64,000 bases of DNA from Desulfomonilaceae bacterium. GTDB lineage: Bacteria > Desulfobacterota > Desulfomonilia > Desulfomonilales > Desulfomonilaceae. Below, piece after piece: positions 16,670-23,382 of the stretch. The stretch spans positions 186,001 to 250,000 of the forward strand of contig JBAZSD010000001.1 of NCBI GenBank assembly GCA_041662605.1, in the 5' to 3' direction. The first letter of the stretch is position 1, and every line of letters begins with the position of its first letter. The translations under genes were made by a program, and so were the position numbers. Under the pieces are notes generated by a model, which searched no databases, was not told the DNA's origin, and worked only from the letters and a program-made list of their open reading frames with translations.

Positions 16670-17671
16670 TTAATCTACAGTCACCGGCCTTATTGTAGCT
16701 TTTCTCTGAGCCTTATTTTTGCGACAAACCCTCTTGATGACCTCTTTGATCTTTTCAGGCATAAGGGATTGCCCCGATCTGGTAACCTTTGCCGTATCGG
16801 TGTTTAATACATCCTGGCAAACCCAGTCAAAGGTAGGGTCATTCTCACGGGCCCGGGCGCCCATGTGAGCTATCACTTTTCCAATAGCTATACAGGCCCG
16901 TATTGTCGGTCTATGGTTGTTTACTCCAACCATGCGAAGCTCTCTAATAATGTCTACAATTGTTTCAGCGTCTGATAGAGGAATTCCGGATTTTGACATT
17001 GTTATCTGAACTTCGGTTTCACGATCATAGTGATCGACATTTATCGTGATCAGACGATCGAGGAGAGCGTCCTGTGTTTTATGCACACCGGCGTATTCTT
17101 CGGGGTTGGACGTAAAAATGGCCCTAAAATCTGGATGGACTTCAAGATAACCTTCACCTGTACGGCGCATACTGGGTAGATTTAGAATTTTTTCCTCAAG
17201 GATGCTCAAGAGGACGTTATTAGCCTCCGGCCTAGACCTTGTGAATTCATCATAAATCAGAGTATATCCTTCTCGACACGCTGTTGTTAAACGATTGTCG
17301 ACCCACAGGCTGCGCATCTCTTCTTCAGTTCGCACGACGGAATGAATATAATTGTCGATCAGTTTGGACTTGCGATAACCGGAATCCCGGCCAACCAGGT
17401 CCGAACTCCCGAATTCGTCATCCCCATGAATCAAAATGACCGGTCTTTCGCGTTCAGCCGCCAGATGGAAAGCAAGAGTCGTTTTACCGGTCCCGGCTGG
17501 GCCTGCGAAATGGACCGAATAGCCGACGTTGAGGAAGGCCATAGCCTTCTCCGTCAAATTGCGTACGTGCGATGTATAGACAAACTGTTCACTAGCTTGC
17601 GGAACAACATTGTCATCATCATTCTTGATAATTTCAGATTGAATAACTTCTATATTTTCCAGGCCTCCCAT
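16670..17671 (-). CDS. gvpN: Gas vesicle AAA ATPase GvpN
   Basis: MoxR-type AAA ATPase found in almost all gas vesicle clusters; loss gives small, bicone-shaped vesicles, so it is thought to drive enlargement of the growing shell. 333 residues. Walker A GPAGTGKT at residues 57-64, Walker B TLIYDEFTRSRPE, sensor region FRAIFTSNPEEYAGVHKTQDA, arginine finger region LLDRLITI. GGGAG lies eight bases before ATG. It follows the zinc-finger gene by 100 bases and precedes the coiled-coil gene. Confidence 0.95.
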   Translation of the reverse strand: MGGLENIEVIQSEIIKNDDDNVVPQASEQFVYTSHVRNLTEKAMAFLNVGYSVHFAGPAGTGKTTLAFHLAAERERPVILIHGDDEFGSSDLVGRDSGYRKSKLIDNYIHSVVRTEEEMRSLWVDNRLTTACREGYTLIYDEFTRSRPEANNVLLSILEEKILNLPSMRRTGEGYLEVHPDFRAIFTSNPEEYAGVHKTQDALLDRLITINVDHYDRETEVQITMSKSGIPLSDAETIVDIIRELRMVGVNNHRPTIRACIAIGKVIAHMGARARENDPTFDWVCQDVLNTDTAKVTRSGQSLMPEKIKEVIKRVCRKNKAQRKATIRPVTVD

Positions 17672-17771
17672 GACTTTTGCTCCCTTTTCACCACCTGAAT
17701 TTTATTGATCGGCCGTCCACTCCGGAATGTGGAAGAACTTTCGGGAAGAGATCGATTCAGCCTAAAGCGGA

Positions 17772-18092
17772 TCAGACTGTGATAACAAATCCTTTGCCAT
17801 GGCATTTGAGACAATCAAGAGAGGGATTTGATTGATCATCTCCTGATCCACGGCATTCCGGGCAAGTAACAATTGGACTCGATGGTAATGGAACATAACC
17901 CTTGCCCTTACAGCTTGTGCAGGTAAACGTTTTAACAGCCCCAGTTCCACCACAGTGAGGACAAACCCTGTAAGGTTTGGGAACATCAACGACCCCTTTA
18001 CCGCCACACACACTGCATACGGACTGCCACGACATAATGCCGAAAGGGTCTTTCCCGGTACCTCTGCAGAATGAACAGGTTATTTTACTCAT
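17772..18092 (-). CDS. Stand-alone DnaJ-type zinc-finger protein with six CxxCxGxG repeats
   Basis: 106 residues made almost wholly of six CxxCxGxG motifs: CSFCRGTG, CSVCGGKG, CPHCGGTG, CTSCKGKG, CPECRGSG and CLKCHGKG. DnaJ/Hsp40 has four such motifs forming two zinc centres between a J domain and C-terminal substrate domains; here both flanking parts are absent. Six motifs would allow three zinc centres. By analogy it could bind unfolded or very hydrophobic protein such as GvpA, but that is inference. Located between gvpC and gvpN on the same strand. Confidence 0.8.
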   Translation of the reverse strand: MSKITCSFCRGTGKDPFGIMSWQSVCSVCGGKGVVDVPKPYRVCPHCGGTGAVKTFTCTSCKGKGYVPLPSSPIVTCPECRGSGDDQSNPSLDCLKCHGKGFVITV

Positions 18093-18118
18093 GGTCTTTC
18101 TCTTGTTGGCCTAGCGTC

Positions 18119-18158
18119 GGCCATCGCTTTTCAGATCAGGTCTGATAATCCGATGGCC
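18119..18158 (-). other. Nested hairpin between the gvpC-like and zinc-finger genes
   Basis: Outer 8-bp arms GGCCATCG (18119-18126) / CGATGGCC (18151-18158) and inner 5-bp arms TCAGA (18131-18135) / TCTGA (18141-18145). No T run follows on the minus strand, so this looks like an RNA stability or processing element rather than a terminator. Confidence 0.45.
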
Positions 18159-18177
18159 TTGGCTTGACCAATGTTTT

Positions 18178-19011
18178 TCATTTCTTGTCTTTTTTTATGC
18201 CTGCCGATGATTGAGCTTGAGCTTTAGATCTTTCGGCCTCTGCTCTTGACCTTGACTCTTCCAGGGCCTTGGCTCTCTGTTCAGCTTCCATCCGAGCTTT
18301 TCTGTCCTGTTCAGCCTTAGCTCGTTGTTCAGCTTCCATCCGAGCTTTTCTGTCCCGTTCAGTCTTGGCTCGTTGTTCAGCCTCTAACTTTGATTTTCGT
18401 CCCTGGGGAGACAATGTTACCCATGCAGCTCGTGCGCCTACTAATTCATCAACATTCACTTTCCTCATCGCTTTGACATTGTTTTCAAGTTGGTTTACAA
18501 ACTTGTTCCTGTCTGCCTTCGTCGCTTTTGCCATTTTTACGTGCTCGGCCTTGAACCCGTCCATCATTACCTTCGTCTCTTTGTTCTTGGCATTGACGAA
18601 CCTGATCACATCAGCTACGAAAATGGCGTTTTCTCGCTTCGTAGTGACCCCCATCTCCTTTCGGTTTTTGTCATAACCCGTCAGGAGACCGGACACGTGG
18701 TTGGCTACATCTGAAACGAACTCAGCGTTTGCCTTTTTGGTCTTGGCCGCCATTTCAGCATGGCTCTTGTCAAAGGCGTTCAGGAGACCGTTAACTTCAA
18801 CATCCAGAGTTGAGACGAACTTTACTCGATCGGCCTTGGTCCGAACCGCCATATTTTTCTGGTCTTGTCGGAAACCGCCGCGCATTTTTGAAACCTCGGT
18901 TTTCATTTCCTTGGTTTCTTTATCGAGATGAGCCCCAAAGACTTTGCGAGACTCCCGCAAGCCTTCAATCTCTCCGCACAATCTGGCGATGTCGTCAGTC
19001 AGAGCGCCCAT
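18178..19011 (-). CDS. gvpC: GvpC-like gas vesicle outer-surface protein with internal repeats
   Basis: 277 residues, charged and helical throughout. Residues about 55-185 hold at least three divergent repeats of 33-39 residues with the pattern FV..L...V..LL..FDK...EMA..TK (for example FVSTLDVEVNGLLNAFDKSH and FVSDVANHVSGLLTGYDKNR), like the helical repeats by which GvpC clamps GvpA ribs and stiffens the vesicle. The C-terminus (about 205-277) is a Lys/Arg/Glu-rich coiled coil with a 16-residue repeat (ARMEAEQRAKAEQDRK). Placement directly after gvpA supports GvpC. AAGGAGG precedes ATG 19011. Sequence identity to cyanobacterial GvpC appears low, so the name rests on repeat pattern and position. 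Confidence 0.75.
   Translation of the reverse strand: MGALTDDIARLCGEIEGLRESRKVFGAHLDKETKEMKTEVSKMRGGFRQDQKNMAVRTKADRVKFVSTLDVEVNGLLNAFDKSHAEMAAKTKKANAEFVSDVANHVSGLLTGYDKNRKEMGVTTKRENAIFVADVIRFVNAKNKETKVMMDGFKAEHVKMAKATKADRNKFVNQLENNVKAMRKVNVDELVGARAAWVTLSPQGRKSKLEAEQRAKTERDRKARMEAEQRAKAEQDRKARMEAEQRAKALEESRSRAEAERSKAQAQSSAGIKKDKK
18279..18382 (-). repeat. 48-bp tandem repeat within the gvpC-like gene
   Basis: Two full units (18279-18326 and 18327-18374) differ at only three of 48 positions; a third begins at 18375 and soon diverges. Each unit encodes one 16-residue charged repeat of the C-terminal coiled coil. The near identity suggests recent duplication and possible copy-number change. Confidence 0.85.
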
Positions 19012-19108
19012 TAATCCTCCTTTGTCTGTTTAACCCGACAGATTTGCCAACTCTTTCTCGTCAATCAAGCTGATCAGTTATGTCAGGTTTCGCTGGACCC
19101 AGAGCTTC

Positions 19109-19135
19109 GGGGGGCGCAGTATCTCAGCTCCCCCC
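19109..19135 (-). terminator. G/C-rich hairpin between gvpA and gvpC (probable attenuator)
   Basis: GGGGGG (19109-19114) pairs with CCCCCC (19130-19135) across a 15-base loop, 36 bases past the gvpA stop. There is no T run, so it may act as a leaky terminator or a 3' stabiliser of the gvpA message. The flanks also carry a repeated 10-mer GGACCCAGAG (19095 and 19147). A barrier here would give the excess of GvpA over the accessory proteins that vesicle assembly needs. Confidence 0.55.
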
Positions 19136-19170
19136 ATAGCCGTTGGGGACCCAGAGGCAGATATGCCTAA

Positions 19171-19389
19171 TTACGCAGGAGCGGCGGCGCTGGCGGTGAG
19201 ACCAATAGCTTCAGCGTATTTCAGGTAGGTCTCGACTGATGCGATGACAACCCTCGCCTCGACTGTGAGCAGCTCAATACCAACCAATGAGACCTTCACC
19301 CAAGCGTCGATCACGATACCTTTGTCCAAGATCCTGTCCACAACCTCTGCGAGGCTGGAAGAATCGGTAGATTTAGCTATCTTGGCCAT
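19171..19389 (-). CDS. gvpA: Major gas vesicle shell protein GvpA
   Basis: Small hydrophobic protein that polymerises into the ribbed, gas-permeable vesicle wall. 72 residues: SSLAEVVDRILDKGIVIDAW followed by VKVSLVGIELLTVEARVVIA and SVETYLKYAEAIGLT, near-canonical GvpA with the DAWVKVSLVGIELL signature that distinguishes it from GvpJ and GvpS/M. The Ala-rich end (TASAAAPA) is usual. GGAGG lies just before ATG 19389. First gene of the structural block, preceded by a sigma-54 promoter. Confidence 0.97.
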   Translation of the reverse strand: MAKIAKSTDSSSLAEVVDRILDKGIVIDAWVKVSLVGIELLTVEARVVIASVETYLKYAEAIGLTASAAAPA

Positions 19390-19456
19390 TTTCTCCCTCC
19401 ATCTGTTTTAGTTTGCCTTAACGGCTTTTGATGATTTGGCATGCCGACCATTGTAA

Positions 19457-19474
19457 ATGCTAGATACGTGCCAA
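19457..19474 (-). promoter_or_regulatory. Sigma-54 (RpoN) promoter of gvpA
   Basis: Read on the minus strand: TTGGCACG (19474-19467), four bases, TAGCAT (19462-19457). The -24 element TGGCACG matches the consensus fully and the -12 element has one mismatch (TAGCA for TTGCA). The GG and GC dinucleotides are exactly 12 bases apart, the required spacing. The predicted start of transcription is near 19447, giving a leader of about 58 bases. A sigma-54 activator gene lies in the same cluster. Confidence 0.8.
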
Positions 19475-19743
19475 GATGAGCGGGGCTGTATCTCGTCTCG
19501 TTAAAGCATAGCAGGGAAGCGTCTATCCAAGCGGTATAATAAACTTATCATTGCTTTAGAAAAGACATTTGGTGTAACAGAGGTCCTCGCGGGTTCATTC
19601 TTTAGAATCGAAGGCGGCGCTATCACGTCCAGCCAAGCCAAGAGACATCTCAAGCGCATTTCACATAACTTATGCGGACGTTTAATACGCCGGCCGATAT
19701 CAGAAATGTATGGCGACAAAAGGAGACATGTGGAACTACATCT

Positions 19744-19759
19744 ATGGAATTGATTCCAT
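19744..19759. promoter_or_regulatory. Palindrome ATGGAA-N4-TTCCAT upstream of gvpA
   Basis: ATGGAATTGATTCCAT is a near-perfect inverted repeat about 300 bases upstream of the predicted gvpA transcription start, just past the stop of the receiver gene. Two overlapping sites of the same form lie at 28169-28198, upstream of the first gene of the regulatory block. A distant dimeric site is what a sigma-54 activator would use, so this is a candidate enhancer site. Confidence 0.5.
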
Positions 19760-19792
19760 ATCTATGCATTATGCCCCCGTATTAAGGTACTT

Positions 19793-20185
19793 TTAATCTG
19801 AAGGTTGGGACAACAAACGCGCAGATTTCACCGCATCCACGATAGCGGCGTTCGAAAAGGGCTTGGGAATAAAGTGGACAATGAGACCTGTTCTGAGCGC
19901 TTCCTGGATCTTGTCATCGTGTTCGTAGTAATAACCGGAAATCATGATAATTTTTGTCGAGGGGTGTGATACTTTGAGCAGACGCGCTATTTCCAGACCT
20001 TCCATGTCCGGCAACTTCGCGTCGAGAAAAGCTATCTCAAACTCAGTTTGAGGAGCGATAGCCAATGCTTCAGCTCCTGTAGAGGCCCTAAAAACGTCGA
20101 AGTTGTTGCTCCTGAGGACGCTTTCCAAGACCCACAACATGTCAGGCTCATCGTCTATTACGAGAATCGTGGGGAGTGATTCCAT
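19793..20185 (-). CDS. Single-domain response regulator receiver of the gas vesicle cluster
   Basis: 130 residues forming one receiver domain and nothing else. Acidic pocket Asp11-Asp12, phosphoacceptor Asp55 in FLDAKLPDMEG, Ser/Thr switch in IIMISGYY and the conserved Lys in IPKPFS. With no output domain it must act through protein contact, perhaps passing phosphate or competing for the kinase next door (gap 18 bases). In position it corresponds to GvrC of the Serratia cluster, from memory of that system. Confidence 0.9.
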   Translation of the reverse strand: MESLPTILVIDDEPDMLWVLESVLRSNNFDVFRASTGAEALAIAPQTEFEIAFLDAKLPDMEGLEIARLLKVSHPSTKIIMISGYYYEHDDKIQEALRTGLIVHFIPKPFSNAAIVDAVKSARLLSQPSD

Positions 20186-20203
20186 TTATTATTAACTCTA
20201 TTT

Positions 20204-21685
20204 TCAGAATATAGGCAGACTCACGCAAAATGTCGATCCACTACCCTCTTCACTATCGACTTCTATTTTACCAAGGTGCTGCTTTACTATGATGGAATGG
20301 CAAATGGACAGTCCCAGGCCCGTGCCCTTACCAACGGAGGCGGATGTATAAAACGGATCAAAGATCCTTTCGAGGTCCTGTTTTGGGATGCCTACACCGG
20401 TGTCAGATATTTTCACACAAGCTTCAGTTTCCGTTTTTTCAACATGGACATTAAGTTCTCCACCCTCGGTCATCGCGTTCAAGCCGTTTAAAAACAAATT
20501 CACAAATACCTGCTGCAAGAGATTGGAGTGTCCCAAGACCCTGACTTCCCGCCCCTTGTTTTCGACGGAAACCTGCACTTTTTGTATTTTGGCTTGATTG
20601 ACAACAAGCTTGACCGCGTCATTGAGGACCGAAACAAGATCCAACTGTTCCATATCGCTGGATGAAGAAGGTCTGGCAAATTTAAGGAGGTCTTGAATAA
20701 TCGTTGACGCCTTCTCAATCCCGGACAGGATTTTGTGAATGCAGACTTTGTTAAATTCTGGATCAATCGTATCTTCCAACAGAAACTGAGCTGAAGAATA
20801 GCTCACTGCCAGCGGATTTCTTATTTCATGGGCTATTCCTCCGGCCATTACACCTAAAGCAGCCAGCTTTTGGGACTTTAATAATTCCATCTCCAATTCT
20901 TTTCGTTCCCTTAAATCTCGACCAATTGCGACTATACCAACGGTCATGTTATTTTCATCTTTCATCCCCGAAAAAATCCAACCGATCGGCAGACATTCAT
21001 TGTTCTTGGTTATCAGGTCCCATTCACCAACTTGAGATTCACCTTGTCCCGCAACTTTCTTCAGGATCCTACGTATTTCCGGTTGAAGCTCCGCTTGGAA
21101 CAGATCGAAGAAAAGCGCTCCGCAGATTTCATTTGAACGGAAACCTGTCAATCTCTCAGCCGCAGTATTCCAGGTCAGGACAATACCTTCCGAATCCGTA
21201 GACAGGATTATGTCCCACGCGCTTTCAACTATTCCGGCCAGATGTCTTTGGGCCTTAACAACCTCTTCTCCCAATCTTATTTGTTCTGTCACGTCGTCCA
21301 TTAGCAGCATTACGTTTTCGACTTGCCCCTGCCACAAGAACGGCAAAATGCTGTAGTAATAGACTCGTAGTGGCACGCCAGGCGCCCTGTAAGTCATTCG
21401 TCCGCCCCGTGTGGTCATTTTGTGATCAAAAACTTGCCTCACTCGGGCAGTGATGTCCATGTATTCAATGAGGGGCTCGGGTAGAAGATCCTGCAGTCTC
21501 GCCCCGATTGCCTGTTCACGCATCTTGCGGTTTTTTTCCAGAAAATTTCTGTTCACCGCGACAATTCTCATTTGACTATCTATCAACAAGACAGATGAGG
21601 GTATAGCTTCCAGCAGCATCTCAAAAAGTTTGGCGTGTCTGCTAAAACTTTCCCTTTTCGGAGCCCCCAACACCTCAGCTTCCAT
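20204..21685 (-). CDS. Cytoplasmic PAS histidine kinase of the gas vesicle cluster
   Basis: 493 residues, no membrane segment. Two PAS domains (about 15-130, with LLIDSQMRIVAVNRNFLEKN, and about 145-255, with IILSTDSEGIVLTWNTAAERL), then the HisKA box AGGIAHEIRNPLAV and the ATPase domain (NLFLNGLNAM, DTGVGIPKQDLERIFDPFYT, GTGLGLSICHSI). This is the NtrB-like layout that often drives sigma-54 activators. The sensed signal is unknown; PAS domains suggest redox, oxygen or a small ligand. Its likely partners are the adjacent receiver and the activator at 26046-27467. A half-match to the cluster palindrome (TGGAAATGAT, 21738-21747) lies just upstream. Confidence 0.92.
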   Translation of the reverse strand: MEAEVLGAPKRESFSRHAKLFEMLLEAIPSSVLLIDSQMRIVAVNRNFLEKNRKMREQAIGARLQDLLPEPLIEYMDITARVRQVFDHKMTTRGGRMTYRAPGVPLRVYYYSILPFLWQGQVENVMLLMDDVTEQIRLGEEVVKAQRHLAGIVESAWDIILSTDSEGIVLTWNTAAERLTGFRSNEICGALFFDLFQAELQPEIRRILKKVAGQGESQVGEWDLITKNNECLPIGWIFSGMKDENNMTVGIVAIGRDLRERKELEMELLKSQKLAALGVMAGGIAHEIRNPLAVSYSSAQFLLEDTIDPEFNKVCIHKILSGIEKASTIIQDLLKFARPSSSSDMEQLDLVSVLNDAVKLVVNQAKIQKVQVSVENKGREVRVLGHSNLLQQVFVNLFLNGLNAMTEGGELNVHVEKTETEACVKISDTGVGIPKQDLERIFDPFYTSASVGKGTGLGLSICHSIIVKQHLGKIEVDSEEGSGSTFCVSLPIF

Positions 21686-21754
21686 TTTTCACACCTCTTG
21701 ATCCAACGCAGGCGCCTTAAACTAAGGATAAATCCCCTGGAAATGATCTTTGGT

Positions 21755-22483
21755 TTATGAAACGACGAAATTATATGGTGGCCAAGGGCCGCTTAGTAAC
21801 ATTCTGCCAGTAACCAGAGCCCTAATCTCCCGAAATTTGAGTGTGAATTCTTGAATCAGATCTTTCTTTACGAGAAAATAGATCGATATCAGAGTAAGGT
21901 TCTTACGATTCTGGATCTCAGGTAGAGTCGTAGCTTCACTTTTAAGCTTTATAAAAAGGCCTTCAAATTGGCTAACGCATAAATCCGAAAATTCTTTTGT
22001 CTGATCTTGAATCCAAAACGCAGTGGAGTAAAACGCTTTTCTACTTTTCAGATATGACATCCCGGGATTTAGACTATCAGAGGGTGGCGTAAATACGCGA
22101 TTGTTCAGCGGATTGTCTTGAACCGGTTTGGCTTTTACCAGTCTTATCCCTAGCTCGACCACCCCATCCAAAGTTGAAAGTAACTTTTTATAATGAGCGT
22201 CTTTATCTTTAAGCATAGTCAAGACCTCTTCTTCACTATTCAAAAGAGTCTTGAATCTGAATGGTATTATCGCCGTTCGGTTGAACAAGGTTTCTATCAC
22301 TCTGTGATAGGTGATCATAGAATTAACATCGAAAGGTGTTTCCAAACCGTCAAAACGAGAAACCGCCGCAAACAGACCTGAACAGCTCAGGAACACGATC
22401 CGCTGCTCACCAACTCCAACAAGCGGCGCCTCTTCCTCAATATTTGTTGAATTCAAGACGCAGTATAGGAGCCACTTCATCAA
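21755..22483 (-). CDS. Gas vesicle protein GvpF/GvpL (copy 2)
   Basis: 242 residues, GvpF/L family: N-terminal MMKWLLYCVLNS, the segment VIETLFNRTAIIPFRFKTLL typical of the middle of the family, and C-terminal LLSGPWPPYNFVVS. Its start overlaps the stop of copy 3 by four bases, so the two are translated together. Its N-terminal half carries few charged residues compared with copy 1. Different GvpF/L copies may play distinct parts in shell nucleation or subunit delivery. Confidence 0.88.
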   Translation of the reverse strand: MMKWLLYCVLNSTNIEEEAPLVGVGEQRIVFLSCSGLFAAVSRFDGLETPFDVNSMITYHRVIETLFNRTAIIPFRFKTLLNSEEEVLTMLKDKDAHYKKLLSTLDGVVELGIRLVKAKPVQDNPLNNRVFTPPSDSLNPGMSYLKSRKAFYSTAFWIQDQTKEFSDLCVSQFEGLFIKLKSEATTLPEIQNRKNLTLISIYFLVKKDLIQEFTLKFREIRALVTGRMLLSGPWPPYNFVVS

Positions 22484-23286
22484 CTATACTCCCATTCCAG
22501 ACTGGGAACAAACGAATACGGAGGCCATGGACCGGAAACCCGCAAAAAAATTCCATTAGGTGAAAAATTAGCGTTAATTTTGTTGAGTATCGACATGAAT
22601 TCGTCAGTTCTAGCCGTTTCAAGCAGAAAGGCCCAGTTTGCAACCATTCGCTGGCCTTCTTCACTTGAATCATCTATGATTATTTTCCGCTTCCGCGCGT
22701 TGTGCGAAATATTTGATAGTTGTGTCGATGAGTCGACCAAAATACTTCTGAGCTGATCTGCAACATTTCTTTCTATTTCTGAATTTAGTTGCTTTTCCTT
22801 AAAATAACGGGCTCCTTCACTGAGTTCGGCCAGTTGTTGAACCTGCGCTTCAAATTCAGTCTCCATGAGAAGCTGTTTTGTTAGTAAGCTATCCCAGTAA
22901 ACTTTTACGCCCCACTCGCTCTTGTCCGATATCAACTCGAGGAATTCCGTAATTTCCGCATGATTACTCTGGACAAATTTTTCCAGATTATCTCTACTGG
23001 AGAAGAGTACGCCGAATTGAGCAGGCAGGATTGGGCTGAACTCCAGTATTTTCTCAATAGCGTACTGATGTTTTACCGCTCGGGGAGTTACCCATTCTAT
23101 GTCTTGCAAGCGAATTTCCGCTTCTTCTCCGACAAACTCAGACATCGGAACATAGGACACAACAGCGTTGACGGTTGACAGCTCTTCCTGAATAACTATG
23201 TGGTCATGCTCAATCCCGTCGATTTCAAGATCTCCCGGTAAGGTCCCTTTCGGCACAAAACCGAACACATATAGGGCCGATCCCAT
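22480..23286 (-). CDS. Gas vesicle protein GvpF/GvpL (copy 3)
   Basis: 268 residues, GvpF/L family: ALYVFGFVPKGTLPG at the N-terminus, YAIEKILEFSPILPAQFGVLF in the middle, VSGPWPPYSFVPSLEWEYS at the end. It has a four-base overlap with copy 2. Upstream, a strong hairpin separates it from the CDC48-like gene, so expression of copies 2 and 3 may be partly uncoupled from that gene. Confidence 0.88.
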   Translation of the reverse strand: MGSALYVFGFVPKGTLPGDLEIDGIEHDHIVIQEELSTVNAVVSYVPMSEFVGEEAEIRLQDIEWVTPRAVKHQYAIEKILEFSPILPAQFGVLFSSRDNLEKFVQSNHAEITEFLELISDKSEWGVKVYWDSLLTKQLLMETEFEAQVQQLAELSEGARYFKEKQLNSEIERNVADQLRSILVDSSTQLSNISHNARKRKIIIDDSSEEGQRMVANWAFLLETARTDEFMSILNKINANFSPNGIFLRVSGPWPPYSFVPSLEWEYS

Positions 23287-23316
23287 TAGGAATTCTCTTT
23301 TCTTGGGAAAAACTAT

Positions 23317-23352
23317 ACAGGCAGGTCGGCTATTCGAGCAAAACCTGCCTGT
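23317..23352 (-). terminator. Hairpin terminator/attenuator between the CDC48-like ATPase gene and gvpF/L copies
   Basis: Perfect 10-bp stem ACAGGCAGGT (23317-23326) / ACCTGCCTGT (23343-23352), 16-base loop; read on the minus strand it is followed by ATAGTTTTT. It lies 30 bases past the ATPase stop, within the block, so it probably lowers rather than abolishes downstream expression. Confidence 0.65.
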
Positions 23353-23382
23353 TGAGTTTCCTAAACTAAGTAATTCAATTTA

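Larger units (their letters stand above)
19390..19792. other. gvpA upstream region (403 bases without a convincing gene)
   Basis: Contains the gvpA leader, a sigma-54 promoter and a 16-base palindrome, each listed separately. On the plus strand, 19505-19753 is open for 82 codons with protein-like composition (for example RLSKRYNKLIIALEKTFGV, ending HVELHLWN) but without ATG, GTG or TTG near its beginning; it may be a gene remnant or chance. On the minus strand a 72-codon frame from TTG 19719 lacks a ribosome site and I regard it as spurious. Confidence 0.5.

Noticed and set aside
19501..19719. Minus-strand 72-codon frame upstream of gvpA
   Set aside because: TTG start without a ribosome site, no recognisable features, and it lies over the gvpA control region.
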